The notes beneath the pieces were generated by a model. That model had not been told where the DNA came from. It ran no database searches and was given only the letters and a program-made list of their open reading frames with translations. A DNA stretch of 64,000 bases from positions 1,855,501 through 1,919,500 of the forward strand of contig NZ_CP030104.1 in the NCBI RefSeq assembly GCF_003269425.1, read 5' to 3'. How positions within the stretch are numbered: position 1 is the first letter of the stretch; the number at the start of each line of letters is the position of its first letter. The stretch is from Flagellimonas maritima. Lineage in GTDB: Bacteria > Bacteroidota > Bacteroidia > Flavobacteriales > Flavobacteriaceae. This document shows, piece by piece, positions 27,176 to 36,426 of the stretch. A program made the position numbers and the translations under genes.

Positions 27176-27183
27176 TACCTTTG
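27176..27183 (+). promoter_or_regulatory. -7 promoter element (TACCTTTG) of the DUF3109 gene
   Basis: A perfect TAnnTTTG 20 bases before the ATG at 27203. It lies downstream of an in-frame ATG at 27146, which argues that the shorter start is the real one. Confidence 0.45.
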
Positions 27184-27202
27184 TCCAAAAACCGGTAGTA
27201 CC

Positions 27203-27772
27203 ATGTTCCAAATAGGAAATACAATAGTTTCCGAAGAGCTTATAGAAAATGACTTTGTTTGTAATTTAACTGCTTGCAAGGGTGCTTGCTGTGTGGGTGG
27301 AGAATACGGTGCTCCCCTTGAAGATGCTGAAACAGAAATACTGGTCGATATTTTTAGCGATGTAAAACCTTACCTAAGACCAGAGGGCATTGATGCTATT
27401 ATGAAACAAGGGGCTTTCATCAAAGGAGAAGATGGGGAGTGGGAAACACCTTTGGTAAACAATAGTGAATGTGCCTATGTTGTTTTTTCTGAACAAGGAA
27501 TTGCAAAATGTGGTCTGGAGGCCGCGTATACTGATGGCGCCACAACTTGGAAGAAACCTATATCATGTCATTTATACCCCGTACGGACACGGAAATATTC
27601 AGAATTTACGGCGGTAAACTATCATAAATGGGAAATTTGTGATCCTGCATGCAGTTTGGGGAAAGAATTAAAAGTTCCAATATACAAGTTTGTGAAAGAG
27701 GCCTTGATTAAAAAATTTGGTGAGGCCTGGTATCAAGAATTGGAACAAGTGGTGCTAGAAAATTCTAAATAG
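27203..27772 (+). CDS. DUF3109 family cysteine-rich protein
   Basis: 189 residues from the ATG at 27203 (MFQIGNTIVSEELIEND), which is where family members begin. An in-frame ATG at 27146 would add 19 unrelated residues and would precede the promoter. Cysteine motifs CNLTACKGACC near the N-terminus, plus ISCHLYPVRT and CDPACSLG further on, resemble the CxxxCC-type zinc or iron-sulphur ligands of YkgJ/DUF3109 proteins. Function unknown. Its end overlaps the convergent TPR kinase gene by eight bases. Confidence 0.88.
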   Translation: MFQIGNTIVSEELIENDFVCNLTACKGACCVGGEYGAPLEDAETEILVDIFSDVKPYLRPEGIDAIMKQGAFIKGEDGEWETPLVNNSECAYVVFSEQGIAKCGLEAAYTDGATTWKKPISCHLYPVRTRKYSEFTAVNYHKWEICDPACSLGKELKVPIYKFVKEALIKKFGEAWYQELEQVVLENSK

Positions 27773-29723
27773 TAGGTATGTCCAAGATTACCTTGGTACC
27801 TTTGGGATTTCCATCATCATCAAATAAATCAATGATGTCTACATCAAATTTATGCTGATAATCTTTAGAAAAATTTGCCAAGCGCTCTTTTGTAATACGG
27901 ATACCGACAGACTTTCTTTTTAGGACTCTGTTTTCCTTGTTGATCTGTGCAACACCTCTTCCTACCCCGTTATCGCAAATTTCAATGGAAATATGGCTTC
28001 CATTTTTCTTTTTAATGTTTACATGTATGCGTTTTTCACCCTCTTTTGGTGAAAGTCCGTGCCAGAGCGAATTTTCTAAAAAGGGCTGTAGTGCCAATGA
28101 AGGAACTTTTATGTTTTCCGTATTGATATCATGATCAACTGTGATCTTAAAGTCTATTTCGTTTGAAAAACGTATGTTTTCAATGTTCATATACAGTTCT
28201 ACAGTTTCCAGTTCCTCTGCCAATGAGATTTCTTTCAATGAGGATGCCTCCAGAATTTTACGCACCAATTTGGAAAATTTGTTCAGATAATGGACAGCAT
28301 TTTTTTGTTCGTTGTTAATGATATAAAGCTTGATGGAATTTAAGGAGTTGAACAAAAAATGCGGGTTCATTTGACTGCGGAGCAAGTTTTGTTCCAAGCT
28401 TAGCATCCTTTTTTCATTTTTACTTTGGTACTGTCTATAAAGAATGTAGAGAATGGAAGCGAACAGACCAACAATAAGGGTGCTTACCAATAATGTTGTC
28501 TGGTTTTTTCTAAGGCGTAGCCTAACTATCTCATTTTCCTTGGCAAGAACGGAAATCTGGTTGTTCTTTTTATCAGCCTCATAACGAACTATGATATCGT
28601 TCATGTACCTAAAATTGGTGGCACTGGAAATCTCTTCATCATATTCATCGGCCTTCTTGTAAAATTCGTAGGCTTTTTCATAGTTGCCCCTTGCTCGTTC
28701 AAAATCGGAAAGTTTTTTATAGCCGTAAAGTATATTGCTTGGCATACTATGCGTTCTTGCCATAGTAAGACCATCTTGTATAAATTGCTCTGCCGTGTCA
28801 TAGTTTCCCAGCTCTGTGTGTGCCCAACCTGTATTGATAAACACCGATGAGGTTACAAAAAAGTCCCCTATTGCCTTCGATTGTTCGTACAGTGGCTCTA
28901 AAAGTACAAGAGCTGCATGTGGCATATCTTGCTTAAGGTAAATTTGGGCAAGGCTATTTTTGCAGATTACACGTCCGTAATCAGAATTTATTTCTTCATT
29001 GTATGCCAAAGATTTTCTATAGTTTTCCAAAGCGCCCTCCAAATCCCCTTTTTGTTCAAGGCAATCACCAATGTTCTGGTGGTTTATGGCCAGACCAAGC
29101 TTATTGTCCAATTCTTTCTCAAACTTCAGTGCTCTTTTAAACTGCATAATGGCCAAATCATATTGTTCCAATGTCTGGTAAAGGTTTCCAATACAGTTTA
29201 AGGAGACATTTATACTCCTCTTTATATGGTGGGAAGGGTTTTCGACCTCTTCTGCGAGCTCAAGCGCCTTCTGGTTGTAGTCCAATGCGGTCTTTATGGC
29301 ATCTGTGCGTCTGTAAACCACGCCCAGCATATTTAAGCTTCGCACTTTCAACTCCGTATTATTGGCTTCCTCGGCAATACGCAAAGCTTCTTGATGAAGA
29401 TCTGCCGCCTTTTTAAATTGGGAAATGTTCCTGTATTTTGCCCCAATTTGATCTAGAGCGTAAGATTCCCCTTCTAGGTAATTTTCTTCTTTGCACAGAT
29501 TGGCGAAATAACGTAGTAGTGTAGTGTCCCTTTTTTCAATTTGTAGTTCTGTATCCAGTGACAGATACGTTTTGGGTCTCATCTGCACAAGCTTTTCTGC
29601 CTTGTCCTTAAATTCTCTTGGAATTTCCTGTGCCGTCAGCGCGTGAAGAACCAAAAAAAACAGGACAGTGATTTTTTTTTGTGAACGTAGGTTTTTGGTC
29701 TTTATCGATAGTATTTTGAACAC
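27765..29723 (-). CDS. TPR-containing sensor histidine kinase (His_kinase/LytS type)
   Basis: 652 residues. A signal-like helix (about 18-31, ending LTAQ) exports a domain of about seven tetratricopeptide repeats (about 60-370; for example EQYDLAIMQFKRALKFEKEL). A coiled coil, a single membrane helix (about 405-428) and a cytoplasmic His_kinase domain follow, with SQMNPHFLFNSLNSIKLYI carrying the phosphorylated His and an HATPase segment with CDNGVGRG. This layout pairs with LytTR regulators, and one is encoded 15 bases upstream, so the two form a two-component system. Ligand unknown; TPRs suggest a peptide or protein signal. Confidence 0.92.
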   Translation of the reverse strand: MFKILSIKTKNLRSQKKITVLFFLVLHALTAQEIPREFKDKAEKLVQMRPKTYLSLDTELQIEKRDTTLLRYFANLCKEENYLEGESYALDQIGAKYRNISQFKKAADLHQEALRIAEEANNTELKVRSLNMLGVVYRRTDAIKTALDYNQKALELAEEVENPSHHIKRSINVSLNCIGNLYQTLEQYDLAIMQFKRALKFEKELDNKLGLAINHQNIGDCLEQKGDLEGALENYRKSLAYNEEINSDYGRVICKNSLAQIYLKQDMPHAALVLLEPLYEQSKAIGDFFVTSSVFINTGWAHTELGNYDTAEQFIQDGLTMARTHSMPSNILYGYKKLSDFERARGNYEKAYEFYKKADEYDEEISSATNFRYMNDIIVRYEADKKNNQISVLAKENEIVRLRLRKNQTTLLVSTLIVGLFASILYILYRQYQSKNEKRMLSLEQNLLRSQMNPHFLFNSLNSIKLYIINNEQKNAVHYLNKFSKLVRKILEASSLKEISLAEELETVELYMNIENIRFSNEIDFKITVDHDINTENIKVPSLALQPFLENSLWHGLSPKEGEKRIHVNIKKKNGSHISIEICDNGVGRGVAQINKENRVLKRKSVGIRITKERLANFSKDYQHKFDVDIIDLFDDDGNPKGTKVILDIPTI

Positions 29724-29738
29724 AGGCGTTTTGGGAAG

Positions 29739-30473
29739 TTACAGCATATCCAAAAAATCGGATTTTTTTTGCCGGGAGACGGGAATTTTATGGTTGGATT
29801 CCAAAACTACATAACCGTCCGTTTTTAGAAACTCTTTTATCTTATTGAGATTGATGATGTATGAATTGTGGATTCTGAAAAAGCTATTATCGGGCAATAG
29901 GGTATTTACCTCTTTCAGTTTTTTGGTGAGCAGTATTTTTTGGCCATCATTTAAAAAGATGGTACTATAGTTTCCATCTGACTCTGCGTAGAGGATATCA
30001 TCACTGTTCAGAAACAATAATTTACCATCTGTATTGATGGTAATTTTTTTGCTGTGTGATTCAGCATTGAAGTTCAAAAGAATTTTTTCCAGCTTATCCA
30101 TGGTCAAATTCTTGGTGTTGTACTTTTTTATCTTGGTTAGGGTTTCCCTAAGATCATCAGTATCTATTGGTTTTAACAAATAGTCTATGGCCTCGTTCTT
30201 TAAGGCTTTTAGGGCGTATTGGTTATATGCTGTGGTAATGACAACGGGAAAATCCTTGTTCTTTAGGTTTTTGATAAATTGAAATCCGTCCATTGCGGGC
30301 ATTTCTATATCCAAGAAAAGACAATCGGGAGTATTTTTTTCAAGATAGTCAAGAGCTTCGTTGGCATCGGTAAAAGACGCAATTATATCAACCTCATCGC
30401 TCAAATTGGTCAACTCCCAACTTAGACTTTGGAGCGCTTTTATTTCATCATCTACAATAACCGCTTCTAACAT
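29739..30473 (-). CDS. LytTR-family response regulator
   Basis: 244 residues. An N-terminal receiver domain has the acidic pair VDDE at the start, phosphoacceptor Asp55 in CLFLDIEMPAMDG, TTAYNQYALKAL and LKPID with the conserved lysine. A C-terminal LytTR DNA-binding domain (about 140-244) contains ILYAESDGNYSTIFL and FFRIHNSYIINLNKIKEF. It is the first gene of the two-gene unit with the TPR kinase, on the minus strand. The target genes are not known; the region upstream (30474-30771) is its own likely promoter region. Confidence 0.93.
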   Translation of the reverse strand: MLEAVIVDDEIKALQSLSWELTNLSDEVDIIASFTDANEALDYLEKNTPDCLFLDIEMPAMDGFQFIKNLKNKDFPVVITTAYNQYALKALKNEAIDYLLKPIDTDDLRETLTKIKKYNTKNLTMDKLEKILLNFNAESHSKKITINTDGKLLFLNSDDILYAESDGNYSTIFLNDGQKILLTKKLKEVNTLLPDNSFFRIHNSYIINLNKIKEFLKTDGYVVLESNHKIPVSRQKKSDFLDML

Positions 30474-30771
30474 TTGCTATATAAAAAAACTAATTCAAAT
30501 TTAGGATTATTCTACACAAGCTATCTAAAAATATGTGCTAATGGGTATTTTAGGCTTATAACCGGTAAAAAAACCAAGGCTACAGGTACATTGTAAAATT
30601 TTTCCTAAAGCTCATTTTCTTTTTTCGAACAGTAAGGGAATAATGCTAAAACCCTAAAAACCAATTACACACAAAAGGTTACCGTTTATACATATGGCGC
30701 AGTGTACAGGCCTTTTGTTTCTTAGTTTAGCGAAGTCAAAAATTAGAAGACAACCTATTAAACCATTCCAA

Positions 30772-30891
30772 ATGAGAAAATGTGTTGTATTATTTGTGCT
30801 TTTAATATTTGCTCTAATTTTCGCTGCTATATTAGAGAACAAAGAATTAAAAATGCAGTCAGATTGGGAAAACGTAGTTGCTGAAAACTAA
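30772..30891 (+). CDS. Possible small single-helix membrane peptide
   Basis: A 39-codon reading frame starting MRKCVVLFVLLIFALIFAAI, with one strong membrane helix and a short acidic tail. An in-frame upstream ATG (30694) is less plausible. No family recognised. It is divergent from the LytTR regulator and 28 bases before a structured element. It may be real, a leader, or chance. Confidence 0.3.
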   Translation: MRKCVVLFVLLIFALIFAAILENKELKMQSDWENVVAEN

Positions 30892-30919
30892 CCGATCCCA
30901 ATAAAAAGTTCTTATACAT

Positions 30920-31092
30920 TACCAAATAAGCGTACGGCCAGAGCAACCAACCTCTTAATTGTAGAAACTGCTTGCAAAACATACCTCTTTGTTGAACCCT
31001 GGTAGTTGAGTTTAATTTTTAGGTTTCGGGGGAACTACCTAAAATTGAATGCGACCCACGGATAAAATTAAGGGTGGCCGTACTGTTTGGTA
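30920..31092 (+). ncRNA. Structured element, possible ncRNA or small mobile element
   Basis: The ends are complementary. The 5' arm (30920-30940) contains TACCAAA and GTACGGCCA; the 3' arm (31075-31092) contains TGGCCGTAC and TTTGGTA. Further inside, CTTAATT near 30954 can pair with AATTAAG near 31067. A central region (31011-31055) offers two competing hairpins: GGTAGTT with AACTACC, and AATTTTTAGGT with ACCTAAAATT. A terminator follows at 31140. I read this as either a folded RNA of about 260 nt (for example a 6S-like RNA) or a MITE-like repeat. No known family was matched with certainty. Confidence 0.35.
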
Positions 31093-31139
31093 GTGATATT
31101 TTATTTGAAAGCCTCTAAATCCAATCCTTTATATAATTT

Positions 31140-31184
31140 AAGACCGGAAAGTATAAAACTTTATACTCTTTGGTCTTTTCTTTT
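31140..31184 (+). terminator. Terminator downstream of the structured element
   Basis: Stem AAGACC..AAAGTATAAA / TTTATACT.TTTGGTCTT with a very short loop, followed by TTCTTTT. It ends a plus-strand transcript that has no sizeable gene, which supports an RNA or small-peptide gene just upstream. The remaining 210 bp to nrdB are the nrdB leader and promoter region; no clear regulator site was identified. Confidence 0.7.
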
Positions 31185-31396
31185 ATTGTTGAATCTCTTC
31201 AAAAAAGTTCTTCACGTTTTTATTTTTAAAACCCTAACGAACATCACTTGTGAACCTAGATTTCAACATGTTGTGTTAAAAACTTTGCCTCGGTTTTGGT
31301 AAAACAGACTTTACAGTTCGCCAACATTTTTGAATCTTTGTTAGCCCTATTCACAAGGAATATTTCTTCCTCATTATAAATTTTAACAAAAAATAT

Positions 31397-32383
31397 ATGT
31401 CAGTAGCTGTTGAGCCAATTTTAGAAGAGAACGAAGATAGATTTGTAATTTTTCCGATCAAACATCATGATCTTTGGGAATGGTACAAAAAATGCGAAGC
31501 TTGTTTTTGGACGGCAGAAGAGATAGATCTTCATCAAGATTTGACAGACTGGAACAATAAGCTCAATGACGATGAACGCTACTTTGTAAAACATATATTG
31601 GCCTTTTTTGCTGCTTCTGATGGAATCGTGAACGAAAACTTGGCAGAGAATTTTGTTAGTGAGGTACAGTATGCCGAAGCTAAATTTTTCTATGGATTCC
31701 AGATCATGATGGAGAACATTCATTCTGAAACTTATTCATTGCTAATAGACACCTATGTAAAGGACGAGAAGGAAAAAGGAATTCTTTTTAAGGCCATTGA
31801 AAATTTCCCTGCAATTAAAAAGAAAGCGGATTGGGCTTTAAACTGGATAGAATCCCCCAGTTTCGCAGAGAGGTTGATTGCCTTTGCAGCTGTAGAAGGT
31901 ATTTTCTTTTCAGGTGCGTTCTGTTCCATCTTCTGGTTGAAAAAAAGAGGCCTAATGCCAGGACTTACATTTTCAAACGAATTGATTTCTAGGGACGAAG
32001 GCATGCACTGCGACTATGCAGTTCATTTGCACAATAAACATCTTGTTAACAAGGTGCCAAAAGAAAGGATTACCCAAATTTTGACAGACGCACTCAATAT
32101 AGAAAGAGAGTTTATTACAGAGTCGCTTCCTGTCAGTTTAATAGGGATGAACTCTAAACTGATGACACAATATCTAGAGTTTGTAACAGATAGACTCTTG
32201 GTAGAATTGGAATGCGAAAAAGTATACAATTCAACCAATCCATTTGACTTTATGGACATGATCTCATTACAGGGAAAAACCAATTTCTTTGAAAAACGAG
32301 TTTCTGAATACCAAAAAGCAGGTGTCTTGAACAAAGAAAAGGACGAGGATGCGCAGAAAATCAGTTTCGACGCAGACTTTTAA
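31397..32383 (+). CDS. nrdB: Ribonucleoside-diphosphate reductase, class Ia small (beta) subunit
   Basis: 328 residues. All di-iron ligands are visible: D75 (ASDGIVNEN), E106 and H109 ([10 protein letters not shown]), E167 (AAVEGIFF), E201 and H204 (SRDEGMHCD). The radical tyrosine Y113 lies in IHSETYS. Sequence and length match eukaryote-like class Ia R2 proteins. It generates the tyrosyl radical used by NrdA to reduce ribonucleotides. In a typical nrdBA operon nrdA follows directly; here a decayed gene of about 350 bp lies between them (581-bp gap). The start ATG (MSVAVEPIL) is preceded by an AT-rich leader. Confidence 0.97.
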   Translation: MSVAVEPILEENEDRFVIFPIKHHDLWEWYKKCEACFWTAEEIDLHQDLTDWNNKLNDDERYFVKHILAFFAASDGIVNENLAENFVSEVQYAEAKFFYGFQIMMENIHSETYSLLIDTYVKDEKEKGILFKAIENFPAIKKKADWALNWIESPSFAERLIAFAAVEGIFFSGAFCSIFWLKKRGLMPGLTFSNELISRDEGMHCDYAVHLHNKHLVNKVPKERITQILTDALNIEREFITESLPVSLIGMNSKLMTQYLEFVTDRLLVELECEKVYNSTNPFDFMDMISLQGKTNFFEKRVSEYQKAGVLNKEKDEDAQKISFDADF

Positions 32384-32395
32384 ATTGATTTTTGG

Positions 32396-32409
32396 ATTTA
32401 CGATTTTTG
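32396..32409. repeat. Flanking inverted repeat, left (ATTTACGATTTTTG)
   Basis: A 14-bp sequence 13 bases after the nrdB stop. Its reverse complement CAAAAATCGTAAAT lies at 32945-32958, just before nrdA. The two frame the S23-type pseudogene and may mark the ends of an inserted element. Confidence 0.55.
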
Positions 32410-32445
32410 AAATACGACGGTAGTGACTCAAAAATCGTTGGTCCC

Positions 32446-32798
32446 ATGAAAGAACAACTTAAAAAAGAACTCAAAGATTTGCCATAGACTGTTGGGAACT
32501 ATGTTCAAAATTTCCGACCACTAAGGAATATGATGCCTTTTGCAGATAATTGATTCGATGTTCAAGTTCAGTGGGTGCAAACTATAGAGCTGCATGTAGG
32601 GCTAAATCCAATGCTGACTTTATCAATAAGTTGAAAATTGTAGAAGAAGAAGCTGACGATAGCATGTACTTTTTAGAAATATTTCTTGTAATATCCGAAA
32701 AAGAGCATCAAGAGATAAAAAGATTGCTAAAAGAAGCGAACGAATTATTATCCATTGTTGTTGCATCCATAAATACAATGCGCAAAAAGTTGAATTAA
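32446..32798 (+). pseudogene. Decayed S23/four-helix-bundle protein gene between nrdB and nrdA
   Basis: The reading opens with MKEQLKKELKD at 32446, then loses frame by an apparent one-base deletion at about 32476-32481 (GATTTGCC for an expected GATTTTGCC). It continues in the second frame as FAIDCWELCSKFPTTKEYDAFCR, is cut by TAA at 32547-32549, where CAA would be expected, and resumes as LIRCSSSVGANYRAACRAKS through VEEEADDSMYFLEI to the stop. Restoring both lesions gives 117 codons, the normal length of the S23 ribosomal/four-helix-bundle (IVP) family. Function of intact members is unclear; many sit in strain-variable loci. Confidence 0.85.
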
Positions 32799-32944
32799 AG
32801 TAAATAGGATTTTAGAAACATAAGATGAAATTTATGACTGCTCAAATCCTAAACCGTCAATCCAAAACCGAAAAAAATATAAAAATTAACTATTAACTAT
32901 TAGAATTACGAAAACTGAAATTGATAAGTAGTAAATCTAAAATC

Positions 32945-32958
32945 CAAAAATCGTAAAT
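32945..32958. repeat. Flanking inverted repeat, right (CAAAAATCGTAAAT)
   Basis: Exact reverse complement of the 14-bp sequence at 32396-32409, ending six bases before the nrdA start. The stretch 32799-32944 is AT-rich filler with no gene. Confidence 0.55.
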
Positions 32959-32964
32959 TAAATT

Positions 32965-35445
32965 ATGTATGTAGTAAAAAGAGATGGAAGAAAAGAGCTG
33001 ATCATGTTCGACAAGATCACGGCCAGAGTAAGAAAATTGTGTTATGGCCTTAACGGTCTGGTAGATCCGTTAAAAGTGGCCATGCGCGTAATAGAAGGCC
33101 TTTATGATGGCGTAAGCACTTCTGAACTGGATAATCTGGCAGCAGAGATTGCCGCTACCATGACTACTACACATCCGGATTACGCAAAATTGGCCGCTCG
33201 TATCTCAGTTTCCAACCTGCATAAGAATACCAAAAAATCCTTCTCGGAAACCATGAAGGACCTGTACGAATATGTAAACCCCAGGACCGGTAAAAAAGCC
33301 CCCCTATTATCCGATGAGGTCTATAAGGTAATTGCCGAAAATTCGGAAAAGCTGGATTCAACAATTATTTATAACCGTGATTTTGGTTACGATTACTTCG
33401 GTTTTAAAACATTGGAACGTTCATATTTATTAAAATTGAACGGCAAAATAGCAGAACGCCCACAACACATGCTAATGCGGGTTTCCATTGGTATCCATTT
33501 AGATGACCTTGCCGCTGCTATGGAAACGTACGAGTTGATGTCCAAAAAGTATTTCACTCACGCTACCCCTACCTTGTTCAATTCCGGTACACCCAAACCA
33601 CAAATGTCCTCTTGTTTTCTCTTGGCCATGAAGGATGACAGTATTGATGGTATTTATGATACCTTAAAACAAACTGCAAAGATTTCACAATCTGCCGGGG
33701 GTATAGGCCTTTCCATCCATAACGTAAGGGCTACGGGTTCTTACATAGCCGGGACCAATGGCACTTCTAACGGAATTGTTCCAATGCTTCAGGTGTTTAA
33801 CGATACGGCCAGATACGTAGACCAAGGAGGAGGAAAGCGCAAAGGAAGTTTTGCGATCTACATGGAACCTTGGCATGCCGACATTTACGAATTTCTGGAT
33901 TTAAAAAAGAATCACGGTAAAGAAGAGATGCGGGCCCGGGATTTGTTCTATGCCATGTGGATTTCAGATCTTTTCATGAAAAGAGTAGAGGCCAATGAAA
34001 ATTGGACTTTGATGTGCCCTAACGAATGTCCGGGGCTTTTTACAAATCACAGCGAAGAGTTCGAAAAACTGTATTTACAATATGAAGCCGAAGGAAAAGG
34101 TCGTAAAACTGTAAGAGCACGTGAGCTTTGGGAAAAAATACTCGAATCCCAAATTGAGACCGGTACACCTTACATGCTGTACAAGGATGCTGCCAATCGC
34201 AAGAGCAATCAAAAGAATTTAGGTACGATCCGCTCTTCAAATCTATGCACGGAAATTTTGGAATACACCTCCCCGGATGAAGTTGCGGTATGTAACCTTG
34301 CTTCCATTGCACTGCCAATGTTTATAAAAAATGGGGAATTTGACCATAAAGAACTGTTCAAGGTTACAAAAAGAGTAACCAAGAACCTGAACAAGGTAAT
34401 AGATAGAAACTATTACCCCGTTAAAGAAGCCGAAAATTCCAACATGCGCCACAGACCCATTGGTCTTGGAGTACAGGGTCTGGCAGATGCCTTTATCATG
34501 CTGCGTTTGCCCTTTACAAGCGATGAGGCCAAAAAATTGAACCAAGAGATATTCGAGACCCTTTACTATGCAGCGGTCACTGCCTCTATGGAACAGGCAA
34601 AAGACGAAGGACCCTACTCATCGTACAAAGGCTCTCCAATAGAACAAGGAGAGTTTCAACATAACCTTTGGGGCATTAAGGACGAAGAACTTTCTGGACG
34701 ATGGGATTGGGCCAAATTAAGAAAAGACGTAAAGAAAAATGGTGTGCGCAACTCTTTGTTGGTCGCGCCAATGCCAACAGCTTCAACGTCCCAGATACTT
34801 GGTAATAACGAATGTTTTGAGCCATATACCTCTAACATTTATACCCGAAGAGTACTATCAGGCGAGTTTATTGTAGTAAATAAACACCTCTTGGAAGATT
34901 TGGTAAACTTGGGCCTATGGAACGAAAACATGAAACAGGAACTGATGCGTGCAAACGGATCGATCCAACATATTGAAACAATTCCACAGGATATTAGAGA
35001 ATTGTACAAGACCGTTTGGGAACTTAGCATGAAAGATATCATTGATATGAGCAGACAGCGAGGCTACTTTATCGACCAGAGCCAGTCCTTGAACCTGTTC
35101 ATGGAAAATGCCAATTACTCCAAACTGACCTCCATGCATTTTTATGCTTGGAAAAGCGGGCTTAAAACAGGAATGTACTACTTGAGAACGAAAGCGGCAG
35201 TGGATGCCATTAAATTTACGTTGGACAACACAAAGAAGAAAGAAGTTCCCGTTAGTGTAGCTGCAGAGGCAGAGGTTATTGCTGCAAAACCGACCAAAAC
35301 CGCCGAAGGACTCAAAGTTGAAGTAACACCTGTGGACCAGCAAGAAATGGACGTACAGCCAATGACCGCTGAGGAAATGAAACAAATGATCGCGCGCGCA
35401 AAAGAAGGGCAGGCAGACGATGACTGTTTAATGTGCGGCTCATAG
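32965..35445 (+). CDS. nrdA: Ribonucleoside-diphosphate reductase, class Ia large (alpha) subunit
   Basis: 826 residues. An N-terminal ATP-cone (about 1-92, [20 protein letters not shown] in part) gives allosteric activity control. The barrel holds redox Cys217 (MSSCFLL) and the catalytic triad N426/C428/E430 in SSNLCTEI. The C-terminal tail ends DDCLMCGS, whose CxxC pair is re-reduced by thioredoxin or glutaredoxin. The enzyme reduces NDPs to dNDPs together with NrdB, encoded upstream. Residues 745-800 form a Bacteroidota-typical linker before the tail. It is intact despite the decayed gene in front; transcription from the nrdB promoter would have to cross that insert. Confidence 0.97.
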   Translation: MYVVKRDGRKELIMFDKITARVRKLCYGLNGLVDPLKVAMRVIEGLYDGVSTSELDNLAAEIAATMTTTHPDYAKLAARISVSNLHKNTKKSFSETMKDLYEYVNPRTGKKAPLLSDEVYKVIAENSEKLDSTIIYNRDFGYDYFGFKTLERSYLLKLNGKIAERPQHMLMRVSIGIHLDDLAAAMETYELMSKKYFTHATPTLFNSGTPKPQMSSCFLLAMKDDSIDGIYDTLKQTAKISQSAGGIGLSIHNVRATGSYIAGTNGTSNGIVPMLQVFNDTARYVDQGGGKRKGSFAIYMEPWHADIYEFLDLKKNHGKEEMRARDLFYAMWISDLFMKRVEANENWTLMCPNECPGLFTNHSEEFEKLYLQYEAEGKGRKTVRARELWEKILESQIETGTPYMLYKDAANRKSNQKNLGTIRSSNLCTEILEYTSPDEVAVCNLASIALPMFIKNGEFDHKELFKVTKRVTKNLNKVIDRNYYPVKEAENSNMRHRPIGLGVQGLADAFIMLRLPFTSDEAKKLNQEIFETLYYAAVTASMEQAKDEGPYSSYKGSPIEQGEFQHNLWGIKDEELSGRWDWAKLRKDVKKNGVRNSLLVAPMPTASTSQILGNNECFEPYTSNIYTRRVLSGEFIVVNKHLLEDLVNLGLWNENMKQELMRANGSIQHIETIPQDIRELYKTVWELSMKDIIDMSRQRGYFIDQSQSLNLFMENANYSKLTSMHFYAWKSGLKTGMYYLRTKAAVDAIKFTLDNTKKKEVPVSVAAEAEVIAAKPTKTAEGLKVEVTPVDQQEMDVQPMTAEEMKQMIARAKEGQADDDCLMCGS

Positions 35446-35487
35446 TTTATACTGTACTTATCAGTATGTGATAGTGTTTATTAAATA

Positions 35488-35537
35488 GACACCTCGGGAA
35501 AATTTGTAGGATAGCAGATTATTTTCGGGGTGTTTTT
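35488..35537 (+). terminator. Probable terminator of nrdBA
   Basis: ACACCTCGGGAAAAT can pair with ATTTTCGGGGTGT around a 22-base loop, followed by TTTTTATT. The stem is imperfect. It lies 43 bases after the nrdA stop. Confidence 0.55.
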
Positions 35538-35565
35538 ATTGGTTTTATGTTGACCGTTGTCAGAT

Positions 35566-35688
35566 ATGAGATGTTGGATTTGAGTAGTGAGATGTTAGAT
35601 TTGAGTAGTGAGAAATGGGATATGAGATGTTGGATTTGAGATGTTAGATTTGAGTAGTGAGAAATGGGATATGAGAAATGAGGGGTCA
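35566..35688. repeat. Imperfect tandem repeat of GAGATGTT(G/A)GATTT-type units
   Basis: Interleaved near-repeats GAGATGTTGGATTT, GAGATGTTAGATTT, GAGTAGTGAG and GAGAAATGGGATAT recur over about 120 bp between nrdA and the heptamer array. The unit length is irregular. Not coding. Confidence 0.8.
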
Positions 35689-35726
35689 GCTTCAAGTTGC
35701 TTCCAATAACCCAAAATTCAAGTTTT

Positions 35727-36320
35727 TCATCCTTCACCCGTCACCCTTCATCCATCACCCTTCATCCATCACCCTTCATCCTTCACCCTTCATCCATCAT
35801 CCGTCATCCGTCACCCATCACCCATCCCCTTTCACCCGTCACCCGTCACCCATCATCCGTCACCCGTCACCCGTCACCCGTCACCCGTCACCCGTCACCC
35901 GTCACCCGTCACCTTTCACCCGTCACCTTTCCCCTTTCGCCCGTCACCTTTCGCCCATCCCCCGTCACCCGTCACCCATGATCCTTCACCCATCCCCCTT
36001 CACCCGTCATCGGTCACCCTTCACCCGTCACCCGTCACCTTTCACCCGTCACCCATGATCCTTCACCCATCACCCTTCATCCATCATCCGTCATCCGTCA
36101 TCCGTCATCCGTCATCCGTCATCCTTCACCTTTCACCCTTCACCCTTCATCCATCATCCGTCATCCTTCGCCCGTCATCCTTCGCCCGTCACCCTTCATC
36201 CATCATCCATCATCCGTCACCCGTCACCCGTCATCCATCACCCATCATCCGTTACCCGTCACCCTTCCACCCGTCATCCGTCATCCGTCATCCGTCATCC
36301 GTCATCCGTCACCTTTCCCT
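35727..36320. repeat. Large heptamer minisatellite (TCAYCCN)
   Basis: About 85 copies of a 7-bp unit, TCAYCCN, with variants TCACCCG, TCATCCG, TCACCCT, TCATCCA and TCACCTT. Variants occur in runs, for example eight TCACCCG units near 35869-35920 and runs of TCATCCG near 36090. The unit is the reverse complement of the array before lipoprotein copy 1, and it lies about 105 bases upstream of copy 2. It is free of stop codons on the plus strand, giving spurious HPSP-rich reading frames. Confidence 0.95.
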
Positions 36321-36426
36321 TCAAAACCCCCATCCATCAACCCAAAAAGGCCATCCGTCAATCCACCGCCCCGTGGCCCATGGGATTTTCCTTACTTGTA
36401 CCGCAAACTTTAAAATATTTTTTATC

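Noticed and set aside
30920..31396. Cobalamin riboswitch upstream of nrdB
   Set aside because: The conserved B12-box sequences are not present; class Ia reductase does not need B12.
31230..31396. NrdR boxes upstream of nrdB
   Set aside because: Short partial palindromes (AACATGTT, TCACTTGTGA) exist, but no pair matches the 16-bp NrdR consensus with the usual spacing.
35727..36320. Possible CRISPR array
   Set aside because: The repeat unit is 7 bp without unique spacers of 25-40 bp, and no cas genes are present.
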